64,000 nt of DNA from Acidovorax soli (GTDB lineage Bacteria > Pseudomonadota > Gammaproteobacteria > Burkholderiales > Burkholderiaceae_C): contig NZ_JACHLK010000003.1 of NCBI RefSeq assembly GCF_014207955.1, forward strand, positions 186,001 to 250,000. Reading direction: 5' to 3'. The translations under genes and the position numbers were made by a program. The notes under the pieces were generated by a model. It saw only the letters and a program-made list of their open reading frames with translations. It had not been told where the DNA came from and searched no databases. Positions 7,244 through 17,085 of this stretch are shown here, one piece after another. Within the stretch, counting starts at the first letter, position 1. Every line of letters starts with the position of its first letter.

Positions 7244-9031
7244 TCAGGAAGAATGCATCGAGTCTCGCATCACTCCGCTCAATGCCGCCGACTGACGTTG
7301 CAAGCTCCCGGCCGAGGCACCGCTGCACTCCACCAACTCGGCATTTCGCTGTGCGAGCCCTTCCAATTGCAGGATTGCTTGCCCCACTTCGACGATGGTA
7401 GCGCTTTGATCGGTAGTAGACGCATGAATCTCTCCGATCACCCCAACCACCTGCCGCACTGCGGAAACCATCTCGCGAATGGTGGATCCAGCACTGTGGA
7501 CCAAGTCAGCGCCATCGTTTACAAGGCCAACGGAGGACGAGATAAGCCCTCTGATTTCTCGGGCGGCCTGAGCACTGCGCTGCGCCAGTTGACGCACCTC
7601 TGCCGCTACAACGGCAAAGCCGCGCCCCTGTTCGCCAGCACGAGCCGCCTCGACCGCAGCGTTGAGTGCCAGGATATTGGTCTGAAACGCAATGCCGTCA
7701 ATGACGCCGATGATGTCCGCGATCCTCTTCGAGGCTGCGCTGATCTGGTCCATGGTCTGCACAGCCTGATCCACCACTATGCCTCCATGGTCTGCAATAT
7801 CTGATGCCCGAGTGACCAGCAGCTTTGCTTTGTGTGTTGCATCGGTATTGGCCCGCACAGCTACAGTGAGCTGCTGCATCGATCCAGATATTTCCTCGAG
7901 GCCGGACACCGTGAGTACTGTGCGGTGACTGAGGTCCTGATTGCCAATCGCAATCTCCTCTGCCGCAACCCGCACGGATGCGCTGGCATCGTGGATGCGA
8001 GACAGAACTACAGCCTGCTGGTCGGCAAATGCATTGAAGCTGGCCGCGATGTCCGCCAGTTCATCTCCGCCGCGCGCATCCATGTGGCGTGAGCGGTGAA
8101 CCTCGCCTTCGCGTGATACCACCTCGCGCATTGCATCGCGCAGTTGCCCCAACCGTGCCAAGCGGTGTGCAATAAAGCCGCCCAGCAAAGCGGCAGTGGA
8201 CAACAGCACCAGGATGCTCACGATGACGGAGGCGGTCAGCATCGCAGTGATTGGCTCCAGCGCTTGGGCTTCGTGCAGCAGCACGGCCAAACGCCAGTCG
8301 GTGCCCTCCACGGGCACCACCACCAACAAGTAGTTTATTCCTCCTCGCTGCACTGGTAGCAAGGAACCACCAGCGGCAGCTAGGCTCAGCGTTTGCAGCG
8401 TGAGGTCGGTAGAGACCTCTGTTGCCCGCTTGAGAAGCAGTAGGCCCTCGGAGTGGGCAATGATCACGCCATCCGCATTGATCAAAAACGCCTCGCTGTC
8501 GGGTGTAGGACGGATGGAGGCCACATTGGCCACCACCGCGTCCATGGAGGCATCCGCCGTACCCACGCTGGTAACTGCAGACTTTGGCCCTACCGGCGCC
8601 GCGAATGTGATGAGCAATGGCCCGTCAGAACCTGCCGCACGGTAAGGCGAGGTCACCACAGGCTGGGCCGTTTGCAACGCCTGCTCGTAGCCCGGTTTTG
8701 GCGGAATCTGGCCGGACTGGTCAGAAGACGATGCTGCGGTGCTTATGTAATCGAAAGATGTCCCCACAAACTGCCCAGCATCGCGCAACATGAGGAGCGA
8801 TTTGGAAGGCTCCGGGTCCTGGGTCGCGGCTTGCACGAGGCTGAGCTTAGACTGGACCCACTCGGAGATGCCCTTGGCATGGCTCTTCGCGAGCGCAAGG
8901 TTCTGCTCAGCCAAGCCCTCATAGGCGCGCTCCCGCGCTGTGAAGTAGTTGGTGAGCGTAATGGCAAGTACTCCCAGGGCCAAGCACAGCAACGACGTAA
9001 GGACGATCTGCGTCTTGAGTGATTTCAGCAT
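7244..9031 (-). CDS. Methyl-accepting chemotaxis protein
   Basis: About 595 residues from the ATG at 9031 ([15 protein letters not shown]); the frame is open further upstream but without membrane or start signals. Order: transmembrane helix 1 (~8-30), periplasmic sensor of Cache/PAS type (~31-270), transmembrane helix 2 (~275-300, [20 protein letters not shown]), HAMP (~305-360), then the coiled signalling domain with the invariant hairpin tip [20 protein letters not shown]. The tip binds CheA/CheW. There is no C-terminal CheR-binding pentapeptide; the protein ends RDSMHSS. A relic of a Tn7-like element begins right behind its stop, so the last residues may have been altered by insertion. Confidence 0.93.
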   Translation of the reverse strand: MLKSLKTQIVLTSLLCLALGVLAITLTNYFTARERAYEGLAEQNLALAKSHAKGISEWVQSKLSLVQAATQDPEPSKSLLMLRDAGQFVGTSFDYISTAASSSDQSGQIPPKPGYEQALQTAQPVVTSPYRAAGSDGPLLITFAAPVGPKSAVTSVGTADASMDAVVANVASIRPTPDSEAFLINADGVIIAHSEGLLLLKRATEVSTDLTLQTLSLAAAGGSLLPVQRGGINYLLVVVPVEGTDWRLAVLLHEAQALEPITAMLTASVIVSILVLLSTAALLGGFIAHRLARLGQLRDAMREVVSREGEVHRSRHMDARGGDELADIAASFNAFADQQAVVLSRIHDASASVRVAAEEIAIGNQDLSHRTVLTVSGLEEISGSMQQLTVAVRANTDATHKAKLLVTRASDIADHGGIVVDQAVQTMDQISAASKRIADIIGVIDGIAFQTNILALNAAVEAARAGEQGRGFAVVAAEVRQLAQRSAQAAREIRGLISSSVGLVNDGADLVHSAGSTIREMVSAVRQVVGVIGEIHASTTDQSATIVEVGQAILQLEGLAQRNAELVECSGASAGSLQRQSAALSGVMRDSMHSS

Positions 9032-9159
9032 GGCAGCACACCTTGAGAAGTTTTGGAAGGCGTGCGAGGACACGCCTCCCGGCAAGAGCGGGATGACAAA
9101 AAGGATCGAGAAATGTAGCGAGTGGTCTTGCCCGCAGCGTTGCTGCGAGAAAGCACCCC

Positions 9160-10629
9160 TCAGTCCAGCTGCCCCTGGCACACGTACTTTGTGTGCAGGT
9201 AGTCATCCAGTCCATGCGTGGAACCTTCGCGACCGTAGCCCGATTCCTTCACACCGCCGAACGGCGCGGCCTCTGCCGCGAGGGCGCCTTCGTTGATGCC
9301 CACGATGCCCGTCTGCAGCGCATCGGCCACGCGCCAGATGCGGCGGAGGCTCTCGCTGTAGAAGTACGCTGCCAGCCCAAACGGGGTGTCGTTGGCCGCA
9401 GCTATCACCTCGGATTCATCGTCAAACACAGTTAGCGGTGCTACGGGGCCGAAGGTCTCCTCGCAGGCACAGGCCATGGAGGCGTCCGCACCCGCCAGCA
9501 CGGTGGGGGCGTAGTAAGTAGCCCCCAGCTCCGGCAAGCGCCTGCCGCCGGCGAGCACCTTGGCGCCTCTGGCCACGGCGTCGGTGACATGACGTTCGAT
9601 CTTCTCGACCGCGCGGTCATTGATCATGGGTCCGATCTGCGAGGAGGGGTCGCTGGCCGGGCCGACCTTGAGCGCAGAGACCTTGGCGGCCAGCTTGTCC
9701 GCAAAGGCTTCGAACACCTGACGGTGCACAAACACGCGGTTGGGGCTCACGCAGGTCTGACCGCCGTTGCGGAACTTGGCAGCCATGAAGCCCTGCACGG
9801 CCGCGTCGATGTCGGCGTCTTCGAACACAATGAAGGGCGCGTTGCCGCCCAGTTCCAGCGAGAGCTTTTTGAGCGTGTCAGCGCTGCGGCGGGCCAGGTG
9901 CTTGCCGACTGGCGTGGAGCCGGTGAAAGTAATCTTGCGTACGCGGGGGTCGTCCAACCACACATCCACAACTTCGGGTGTCTTCTCACGCGAGGCGGTC
10001 ACGATGTTAAGCACACCTGCAGGTACACCCGCCTCCTGGGCCAACTGCACCAATGCCAGCGATGTCAGCGGCGTGTCTTCAGCCGGCTTGCACACCACCG
10101 TGCAGCCCGCGGCCAGCGCCGGGGCGATCTTGCGAGCGATCATCGCAGCGGGGAAGTTCCATGGCGTGATGGCGGCCACCACGCCCACGGGCTCTTTCAG
10201 GGCAAACATGCGGCGGCCCGGCACAGGGGCTGGGATGACCTCGCCATTCATGCGCGTAGCTTCTTCGCCAAACCATTCGATGTAGCTGGCGGCATAGGCC
10301 ACCTCGCCCTTTCCCTCTGCCAGGGGCTTGCCTTGCTCCAGCGAGATTAGCGCACCCAGGTCATCGCCATGGGCCACTACCAGGTCGTTCCAGCGCTTGA
10401 TGATGGCTGCTCGCTGCTTGGCGGGCACCTTGCGCCAGGTGGGGAAGGCAGCATACGCGGCCTCGAGAGCGGCGCGAGCTTCCTGAGCGCCAGAGTCGGG
10501 TACCGAGGTGATGACGGCGCCGGTGGCAGGGTTGGTCACGTCCAGCCTAGCGGCGGTGTCTGCGACCCAGGCGCCGTTGATAAAGTTGGCGGTGCGAATG
10601 AGGTCGTTGCGGGTGAGGTCCAGAGACAT
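9160..10629 (-). CDS. gabD: NAD(P)-dependent succinate-semialdehyde dehydrogenase-like aldehyde dehydrogenase
   Basis: About 489 residues from the ATG at 10629, with GGAAAG 7 bases upstream. It has the full aldehyde-dehydrogenase set: ITPWNFP (cofactor entry), [16 protein letters not shown] (nucleotide contact), ELGGNAPF with the general-base Glu, GQTCVSPNR with the catalytic Cys, and EETFGPV near the C-terminus. Sequence and length fit the GabD group that oxidises succinate semialdehyde to succinate, though glutarate semialdehyde is also possible. It is the last gene of the long minus-strand catabolic/transport set and fits an end step in breakdown of an amine or GABA-like substrate. Confidence 0.85.
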   Translation of the reverse strand: MSLDLTRNDLIRTANFINGAWVADTAARLDVTNPATGAVITSVPDSGAQEARAALEAAYAAFPTWRKVPAKQRAAIIKRWNDLVVAHGDDLGALISLEQGKPLAEGKGEVAYAASYIEWFGEEATRMNGEVIPAPVPGRRMFALKEPVGVVAAITPWNFPAAMIARKIAPALAAGCTVVCKPAEDTPLTSLALVQLAQEAGVPAGVLNIVTASREKTPEVVDVWLDDPRVRKITFTGSTPVGKHLARRSADTLKKLSLELGGNAPFIVFEDADIDAAVQGFMAAKFRNGGQTCVSPNRVFVHRQVFEAFADKLAAKVSALKVGPASDPSSQIGPMINDRAVEKIERHVTDAVARGAKVLAGGRRLPELGATYYAPTVLAGADASMACACEETFGPVAPLTVFDDESEVIAAANDTPFGLAAYFYSESLRRIWRVADALQTGIVGINEGALAAEAAPFGGVKESGYGREGSTHGLDDYLHTKYVCQGQLD

Positions 10630-10660
10630 GGCGGTTCTTTCCAAAAGTTGTATATCAAAC

Positions 10661-10697
10661 TAGCTGTTGTCGCTCGAAACTAAAGCGCGACCAGCTA
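10661..10697 (-). promoter_or_regulatory. Imperfect hairpin between two catabolic genes
   Basis: The segment begins TAGCTGTTGTCGCT and ends AGCGCGACCAGCTA, giving an imperfect stem with a short loop in the 97-bp gap between the tartrate-dehydrogenase-like and gabD genes. No T-run follows, so it could be a weak attenuator or an mRNA-processing hairpin. Seen by eye only. Confidence 0.3.
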
Positions 10698-10726
10698 TCA
10701 AATGAGGCACATTTGCCGACAGCTGC

Positions 10727-11815
10727 TCAGCTTCTCACCACCCGCGCCGCAATCGCCTCACCCACTTGCGTGGTGCTGGCCGTTCCGCCCAAGTCCGGCG
10801 TGCGCGGGCCGCTCTTGATCACTTCTTCGATGGCGTTGACGATGGCATCGTGTGCGGCGCGGCCGGCGCCCTGGCCTTGGGTGAGAAAGTCCAGCATCAG
10901 CGCGCCCGACCAGATCATGGCGATGGGGTTGGCGATGTTCTTGCCGTAGATGTCGGGCGCCGAGCCGTGCACGGGCTCGAACAGCGAGGGGAAGGTGCGG
11001 TCCGGGTTCAGGTTGGCCGACGGGGCCAGGCCGATGGTGCCCGTGGTCGCGGGCCCCAGGTCCGACAGGATGTCGCCGAACAGGTTGGTCGCGGCCACCA
11101 CGTCGAAGCGGCCGGGCTGCAGCACGAAGCGCGCGCTCAGGATGTCGATGTGCTGCTTGTCCAGCGTGATCTCCGGGTAGCTCTTGGCGACTTCTTCGGC
11201 GCGCTTGTCCCACCAGGGCATGCTGATGGCGATGCCGTTGCTCTTGGTGGCCAGGGTCACGTGCTTGCGCGGGCGGCTCTGGGCCAGGTCGAAGGCGAAC
11301 TTGAGCAGGCGCTCGGCGCCCTTGCGCGAGTAGACCGACTCCTGGATCACGATCTCGCGGTCCGTGCCCTCGTACATGATGCCGCCCAGCGAGGTGTATT
11401 CACCCTCGGTGTTCTCGCGCACCACGTAGTAGTCGATGTCGCCGGGCTTGCGGCCGGCCAGCGGGCAGGGCACGCCCTCGAACAGGCGCACCGGGCGCAG
11501 GTTGATGTACTGGTCGAACTCGCGGCGAAACTTGAGCAGCGAACCCCACAGCGACACATGGTCGGGCACGGTGGCGGGCCAGCCCACAGCGCCGAAGAAG
11601 ATCGCATCCATGCCCGCAAGCTGGGCCTTCCAGTCGTCGGGCATCATCTGGCCGTGCTCGGCATAGTAATCGCAGCTGGCCCAGTCGAACGTGTGCAGTT
11701 GCAGCTCAAAGTCAAAGCGAGCGGCTGCCGCCTGCACCACCCGCAGGCCCTCGGGCATGACTTCCTTGCCGATGCCGTCTCCGGGCAGGACTGCGATGCG
11801 GAAAATAGGGATCAT
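10727..11815 (-). CDS. ttuC: Tartrate dehydrogenase / D-malate dehydrogenase-type enzyme
   Basis: 362 residues from the ATG at 11815. It is a metal-dependent beta-decarboxylating dehydrogenase. Visible marks are the N-terminal IAVLPGDGIGKEVMPEGL, the substrate-binding VRENTEGEYTSLGG loop, the Mg-binding DILSARFVLQPGRFDVVAATNLFGD region and the NAD-binding EPVHGSAPDIYGKNIANPI. The members closest in pattern (TtuC/DmlA) oxidise tartrate, D-malate or 3-isopropylmalate-like acids using NAD. The gene follows the ABC-transporter ATPase by 40 bp and precedes gabD by 97 bp, so it is probably co-transcribed with the importer and acts on a hydroxydicarboxylate intermediate. Confidence 0.85.
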   Translation of the reverse strand: MIPIFRIAVLPGDGIGKEVMPEGLRVVQAAAARFDFELQLHTFDWASCDYYAEHGQMMPDDWKAQLAGMDAIFFGAVGWPATVPDHVSLWGSLLKFRREFDQYINLRPVRLFEGVPCPLAGRKPGDIDYYVVRENTEGEYTSLGGIMYEGTDREIVIQESVYSRKGAERLLKFAFDLAQSRPRKHVTLATKSNGIAISMPWWDKRAEEVAKSYPEITLDKQHIDILSARFVLQPGRFDVVAATNLFGDILSDLGPATTGTIGLAPSANLNPDRTFPSLFEPVHGSAPDIYGKNIANPIAMIWSGALMLDFLTQGQGAGRAAHDAIVNAIEEVIKSGPRTPDLGGTASTTQVGEAIAARVVRS

Positions 11816-11855
11816 GACGGGGTGCTCCTTTCTGCATTCATTCACAGTGCGGCGC

Positions 11856-13508
11856 TCAAGCGGCACAGGCCACTGACTCAGTCGCAGGGGAGACCTGCCG
11901 GTCGCGCTCTTCCAGCCAGCCCTGACGCAGCTCGGGCACGGAGGCGGCCAGCAGTTCGTAGTAGGGATGGTGCGGGCCACGGTCAAAGTTGGCACGCGCC
12001 ACATGGTCGAGCTTGCGCCCGTGCTGCATCACGATGATCTCGTCGCACACAGCGCGCACGGTGTGCAGGTCGTGGCTGATGAACAAGTAAGACACGCCTA
12101 GTTCGCGGCGCAGGTCGGCCATCAGGTCCAGCACTGCGGCGCCCACCACGGTGTCCAGCGCCGAGGTCACTTCGTCGCACAGGATCAGGTCGGGCTCGGC
12201 AGCAAGCGCGCGCGCAAGGTTCACGCGCTGCTTTTGTCCGCCTGAGAGCCCACCTGGCAAGCGCTGCGCCACCGAGTGAGGCAGCCGCACCAGGTCCAGC
12301 AATTCATGGATGCGCCGTTGCAGCGCGGTGCCTTGCAACCCTTTGTAGAACTGCAGCGGCCGCGCCAGGATGCGTTCGATGGTTTGCGAGGGATTCAGCG
12401 CCGTGTCCGCCATCTGGAACACGATTTGGATCTGTCGCAAATCCTCCTTGCTGCGCTGCCGCAGGTCAGGCCGCAGCGCGTGGCCCTTGAACAGCATGCT
12501 GCCCTTGCTGGGTGCGATCAACCCGGCCACCGCCCGCGCCAAAGTGGTCTTGCCCGAACCGGATTCACCGATCACCCCAACGGCCTGGCCACGGTACAGC
12601 TTGAAATTGATGTCTTCCAGGATCATCGCGGCAGGCTGTCCCTGCGCGTTGACTGGCCCATAGCCGGCCGAAAGCTCGCGAACTTCCAGCAGCAGTTCGC
12701 CCTCGCCCTTGCAGTGCTCCGTGGCGCGAGGCGCGGGACGGGCTGCGGCCAGCAAGCTCTGGGTGTACTCGTGCGCGGGCCTCGCCAGGATCTGGGCGGT
12801 GGAGTTCACCTCCTGCATCTGCCCACCACGCAGCACCAGAATGTGGTCCGCCATCTGCGCCACTACGGCCAGATCGTGGCTCACGTACACAGCTGTGGCG
12901 CGGCGCTCGCGCACCACACGTCGGAATGCCCTCAGCACCTCGATCTGCGTGGTCACATCCAGCGCAGTAGTGGGCTCGTCCAGAATCACCAGCTCTGGGT
13001 CGGTGATAAGTGCCATCGCTGCCATCAGGCGCTGCAGCTGCCCGCCCGACACTTGGTGTGGATATCGCTGGCCGATGGACTCGGGGTTGGGCAGTGCCAA
13101 CTCACGGAACAGCTGGACAGCCTTTGCCTCGGCCTCGGCGCGGGGCATCGTGCTGTGGATGCGCGTGGGCTCTACCACCTGGTCCATGATGGTGCGCGAG
13201 GGGTTGAACGACGCGGCCGCGCTCTGCGCGATGTACGACACCGTGCGACCGCGCAGCGCCCGCTGGCCGGCTGCGGACAGGCCCAGCACATCGATGTCGC
13301 CAATTCGCACGCTGCCGCCCGCGATGGCGCAGCCATGCCGCGCATAGCCCATCAGGGCCAGCGCCGTGGTGGTCTTGCCCGACCCGGATTCGCCGATGAG
13401 TGCCAGCACCTCGCCGGGCTCGATGGCAAAGCTCAGGTGGTCCACCAGGGTTTGATCGCCTGCGGTGATGTGCAGGCCTTCCACAATAACTGACGCGCCC
13501 ATGTTCAA
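11856..13508 (-). CDS. Dipeptide/opine-type ABC importer, double ATPase
   Basis: 550 residues with two complete nucleotide-binding domains, i.e. DppD and DppF equivalents fused in one chain as in YejF/GsiA. Domain 1 has a Walker A at ~39-47 (GESGSGKTT), signature VSGGQLQR at ~152-158 and Walker B LVILDEP. Domain 2 has a second GESGSGKTT at ~314-322, LSGGQKQRV and LILCDEVTSALD. The start (13508, or ATG 13502) overlaps the permease stop by 4 bases, indicating translational coupling. It powers import through the two permeases encoded upstream. Note GESGSGKTT is identical in both halves. Confidence 0.93.
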   Translation of the reverse strand: MNMGASVIVEGLHITAGDQTLVDHLSFAIEPGEVLALIGESGSGKTTTALALMGYARHGCAIAGGSVRIGDIDVLGLSAAGQRALRGRTVSYIAQSAAASFNPSRTIMDQVVEPTRIHSTMPRAEAEAKAVQLFRELALPNPESIGQRYPHQVSGGQLQRLMAAMALITDPELVILDEPTTALDVTTQIEVLRAFRRVVRERRATAVYVSHDLAVVAQMADHILVLRGGQMQEVNSTAQILARPAHEYTQSLLAAARPAPRATEHCKGEGELLLEVRELSAGYGPVNAQGQPAAMILEDINFKLYRGQAVGVIGESGSGKTTLARAVAGLIAPSKGSMLFKGHALRPDLRQRSKEDLRQIQIVFQMADTALNPSQTIERILARPLQFYKGLQGTALQRRIHELLDLVRLPHSVAQRLPGGLSGGQKQRVNLARALAAEPDLILCDEVTSALDTVVGAAVLDLMADLRRELGVSYLFISHDLHTVRAVCDEIIVMQHGRKLDHVARANFDRGPHHPYYELLAASVPELRQGWLEERDRQVSPATESVACAA

Positions 13509-14404
13509 TGTCCTTGGCGTTCGCGGGCCGCACGGCCCGGCAAGTTGTCGATGACCAGATTGACCGCGATGGTCAGGCTGGCGATGGCCAGGGCCGGTGC
13601 AATCACCGCGGCGCCGCCGTCGGCCAACGCGTCAACGTTCTCCCGCACCAGCGAGCCCCAGTCAGCGTCGGGCGGCTGAATGCCCAGGCCCAGAAAACTC
13701 AGGCTGGCCAGCAGCAGCACCACATACACAAAGCGCAACCCGAGGTCCGCCAGGATGGGGCCGACGATGTTGGGCAGGATCTCGCGCAGCATGATGTACA
13801 GCGTGCCTTCGCCCCGCGTGCGGGCCACGGTCACATAGTCCAGCGCGTTGATGTTCACGGCCAGCGAGCGAGCAATGCGAAAGGCGCCCGGCACGTACAG
13901 CAGCGCTGCGGTGAACACCAGCATGCCGATGGAAGAGCCAAAGCTGGCCACCAGCACCAGCGCGAACATCTTGCTGGGGATGGAGGTCAGCGTGTCCAGC
14001 AGCCGGCTCAGGAACGCATCCAACCAGGAGCCGGTGGCTGCCGCCAGCAACGCCAGCACCGTACCCGTGCTGCTCGCAATCAGGGTGGCCACCAGAGCCA
14101 CGCCGACGGTGTAGCGCGCACCCTGTACAACACGCACCAGCATGTCACGGCCCAGGTAGTCCGTGCCCAGCCAATGCTGCGCGTCGATGGGCGCATAAAC
14201 CACCGAGGCTTGCAGGTCCACCAGGTGGCGGGGCAGCAACGACGGTCCCAGCAGGGCGGTGAGCAACCAGAACACCAGGATCACCAGCCCGACCAGGCCG
14301 GAAAGTCCGAAGCCCGCAAGCCAGCGCAGTGCCCCGCCATGCCCGGGGGAAGGCGCCAACGAAGAAGCGCTCGAAGTCGAAGAAGAAGGAGGAAGCGAAT
14401 GCAT
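13505..14404 (-). CDS. Dipeptide/opine-type ABC importer, permease (DppC type)
   Basis: 299 residues with about six transmembrane helices. A serine-rich cytoplasmic N-terminus precedes helix 1 (FGLSGLVGLVILVFWLLTAL), as usual for DppC/OppC. The HWLGTDYLGRDMLVRVVQGAR motif after helix 1 and the EAA-like cytoplasmic loop (VTVARTRGEGTLYIMLREIL) that docks on the ATPase are both clear. It lies 25 bp after the DppB-type permease and overlaps the ATPase start. Confidence 0.92.
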   Translation of the reverse strand: MHSLPPSSSTSSASSLAPSPGHGGALRWLAGFGLSGLVGLVILVFWLLTALLGPSLLPRHLVDLQASVVYAPIDAQHWLGTDYLGRDMLVRVVQGARYTVGVALVATLIASSTGTVLALLAAATGSWLDAFLSRLLDTLTSIPSKMFALVLVASFGSSIGMLVFTAALLYVPGAFRIARSLAVNINALDYVTVARTRGEGTLYIMLREILPNIVGPILADLGLRFVYVVLLLASLSFLGLGIQPPDADWGSLVRENVDALADGGAAVIAPALAIASLTIAVNLVIDNLPGRAARERQGH

Positions 14405-14429
14405 CAGAAATTCTCCAGATTGATGGGCT

Positions 14430-15386
14430 TCAGCGGTGGCGCAGACGCGGGTTTGCCAGGATTCCGCACAGGTCAGCCAGCGTGACTAGCAGCAGATATC
14501 CGGCACAGAAAATCATGGCGCAGGTCTGCACCAGCGGCATGTCGCGTTGAATCACGCCGTCCACCATCAACTTGGCAATTCCGGGGTAGTTGAAGATCGT
14601 CTCGATCACGATCACACCGCCTAGCAGGTACGACAGCGACAGCGCCACCGCATTGGCAATCGGTCCCACCGCATTGGGCAATGCATGGGCCAGCACCATG
14701 CGCAGGGGCGACGCACCTTTGAGCCGCACCATCTCGATGTAGGGCGCTTCGAGCTGGTCGATCACGGCTGCGCGTGTCATGCGCATCATCTGCGCCACGA
14801 TCACACAGCACAGACTGAGCACTGGCATGGCATAGGCGCGCAACATCTGTCCCATCGATTCGATGTCGTTCACGTACGAGAGCGCAGGCAGCCAACGCAG
14901 TTGAACGGCAAACACCAGCACAGCCAGCGTGGCCACCAGAAACTCAGGCACAGACACCACCGCCACCGACAGGCTGGAAGCAATGCGGTCCAGCCACGAG
15001 CCGCGCAGCACCGCCGACAGGATGCCGAAGAGCAGAGCGATCGGCACCGAGAAAAGGGCCGTCACGGCGGCCAGCTGCAGCGAGTTGGGCAGTCGGCTGG
15101 CCACGAGTTCGGCCACCGGCAGCTGCGTGATGATGGACCGCCCGAGGTCACCCTGCACCACACCCCACAGCCACTTTGCGTAACGCTCGGGCGCGGGCAC
15201 ATTGAGGCCCATTTGCGCGCGCAGGGCCGCCAGCGCCTCCGGGGTTGCATCCTGACCCAGCTGCTCCTGCGCCGCGTCGCCCGGCAGCACGGCAGTGATC
15301 GAAAACACGATGGCCGAGACCACAAGCAGCGACACGCAAGCTAGCGCAACCCGTTTGATCAGCAATGACAAAATGACGTGGTTCAT
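14430..15386 (-). CDS. Dipeptide/opine-type ABC importer, permease (DppB type)
   Basis: 318 residues. Helix 1 is at ~8-32 (KRVALACVSLLVVSAIVFSI), followed by the periplasmic loop motif LPGDAAQEQLGQDATPEAL and ERYAKWLWGVVQGDLGRS that marks DppB/OppB. The EAA loop is IEMVRLKGASPLRMVLAHAL. It starts 35 bp after the first-listed binding-protein gene (15422-17038) and is followed by the DppC-type partner. Together they form the membrane channel. Confidence 0.92.
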   Translation of the reverse strand: MNHVILSLLIKRVALACVSLLVVSAIVFSITAVLPGDAAQEQLGQDATPEALAALRAQMGLNVPAPERYAKWLWGVVQGDLGRSIITQLPVAELVASRLPNSLQLAAVTALFSVPIALLFGILSAVLRGSWLDRIASSLSVAVVSVPEFLVATLAVLVFAVQLRWLPALSYVNDIESMGQMLRAYAMPVLSLCCVIVAQMMRMTRAAVIDQLEAPYIEMVRLKGASPLRMVLAHALPNAVGPIANAVALSLSYLLGGVIVIETIFNYPGIAKLMVDGVIQRDMPLVQTCAMIFCAGYLLLVTLADLCGILANPRLRHR

Positions 15387-15421
15387 GGTTTTTCTTGTCT
15401 CATATTCTTGGAATTTGGTCT

Positions 15422-17038
15422 TCAGGTGTCCACCCAGACATGCTCGGCGAAGGCATTGCCCATAAGCCCGCCGAGGGGAATTGATTGCAGGCCTTTGAGA
15501 CGGCTGGCATGCCCGTCAATGCTGGCCAGAAACAACGGAATGCCGACACCTGCTTCATGGTGAATCATCGTCTGCATGTCGGCATACATCTGCTTGCGCT
15601 TGCCAACATTGAGTTCTGCCCGTGCTGCCAGCAGCAGCTGATCGAAACGCTCAGACTTCCAGCGTGATTCATTCCAGGCTGAATCCGATTTGAAGAACTG
15701 GGTGAGGATGGCATCAGCCGTGGGACGAGTATTGATGTTGCCAAACCCCACCGCGCTATGCAGCCAGTGCTTAGACCAATAGCCGTCGGCCGGCACCTGC
15801 TGCACATCCAGCGTCATACCGATCAACTGACCGAACTGCTGTAGCACGAGCGCCATGTCCATTGAGTACATCGCGGCCCGCGAGACCACCACCGGTACCT
15901 GCCCCGCCACACCTGACTTCTTCCAATGGAACCGTGCCTTGTCCAAATCGAAAGATCGCTGTGGCAACCCGTCGAAGTGGAAACGACTGGCGGGTCCGAT
16001 GGGCTGGTCATTGGCGATCAAGGCGTGGTCCAGCGCCACGATCTTGCGCATCTGCTCACGGTTCATCAGGTACTTCATCGCAAGTACGAAGTCAGCATTC
16101 GCACCAGGCCCGGTATCCCTACGCATGACGAGGTCGGTGTAGTGCGAACCCTGTGTGGTGAAAATGGCGTAACCCTTGGTGCTCTTGACGCGGCCCACCG
16201 AGCGCGGGTCAATGCCCGCCACCAGGTCGAAATCGCCATGCAGAAGGGCGCTGACTCGCGCCTTTTCGTCAGCGATGCCGGTGAACTCAATCTCGTCGAG
16301 GTAGGGCCGGCCAGGCTTCCAGTAGCGCTCGTTGCGTACCACCACCGAGCGTCCGCCGGGCGTGAATTCCTTGAGCTTGAACGGCCCGGTGCCGATGCCC
16401 TTGGAGAAATCGGTCGTTCCCGCCCTGACGATATGAAAGTGAAACGTCCCGAGAATCGCCGGCAAATCCACATTCGGCGATGTGAGTTCCAGCGTCACCT
16501 CGGCGGGGCCGGTTGCGCGCACCGAGTCGATCTGCTCGGCCAGCGCCTTAACCTTGGAGCTCGTGGCCGGATCCTTGTGGCGCAGCAGCGAGAACACCAC
16601 GTCTGCAGGCAAAAGCGCCTTGCCGTCATGGAACTCCACGCCCTTGCGCAGGGTAAAGACCCAGGTCTTCGCATCCAGTGTGGAAAAAGATTCGGCAAGC
16701 GCAGGCTGGGGATTGAGCGATCCATCGAGCGCCGTCAGCCCGTTGTAGAGCATGTGGCCGCGTGCGTAGTCCATCTGGTTGGCCTGCTTGGCCGGGTCCA
16801 GCGTCTCTGCAGCCGTGGTCGTGGTGCCCGCCACACGGATGCGGCCGCCGCGCCGGGGCGTGTTGGCATGGGCGGTTGCCGCCAAAGAGGCCATGCCGCC
16901 CGCGGCCCCCGCCTGCATGCCGGCGGCCATGAGCATCGCTACCACGTCCCTGCGCGTGGCGCCGCGTGCGAAGGCCTGCAGTGCCCGCGCGCGGTCGCGC
17001 GGGTCCAGCGGGCTCAGGGTCAGAGATTCTGCGCTCAT
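15422..17038 (-). CDS. Family-5 extracellular solute-binding protein (paralogue 1)
   Basis: About 538 residues from the ATG at 17038. The N-terminus carries a twin-arginine-like signal (GATRRDVVAMLMAAGMQA, ending at ATAHA), so the protein is probably exported folded through Tat. The mature part has the SBP_bac_5 pattern: MLYNGLTALDGSLNPQPALAES, VFTLRKGVEFHDGKALLPADVVFSL and GTGPFKLKEF. It binds peptides, opines or similar solutes for the adjacent DppBC-type importer. It is strongly similar to the neighbouring 17086-18705 protein along its length. Confidence 0.92.
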   Translation of the reverse strand: MSAESLTLSPLDPRDRARALQAFARGATRRDVVAMLMAAGMQAGAAGGMASLAATAHANTPRRGGRIRVAGTTTTAAETLDPAKQANQMDYARGHMLYNGLTALDGSLNPQPALAESFSTLDAKTWVFTLRKGVEFHDGKALLPADVVFSLLRHKDPATSSKVKALAEQIDSVRATGPAEVTLELTSPNVDLPAILGTFHFHIVRAGTTDFSKGIGTGPFKLKEFTPGGRSVVVRNERYWKPGRPYLDEIEFTGIADEKARVSALLHGDFDLVAGIDPRSVGRVKSTKGYAIFTTQGSHYTDLVMRRDTGPGANADFVLAMKYLMNREQMRKIVALDHALIANDQPIGPASRFHFDGLPQRSFDLDKARFHWKKSGVAGQVPVVVSRAAMYSMDMALVLQQFGQLIGMTLDVQQVPADGYWSKHWLHSAVGFGNINTRPTADAILTQFFKSDSAWNESRWKSERFDQLLLAARAELNVGKRKQMYADMQTMIHHEAGVGIPLFLASIDGHASRLKGLQSIPLGGLMGNAFAEHVWVDT

Positions 17039-17085
17039 GGCCGATCCGTTCAAGGGCAAAGGGGCGTGCGGGGGGCCGGCGCGGC

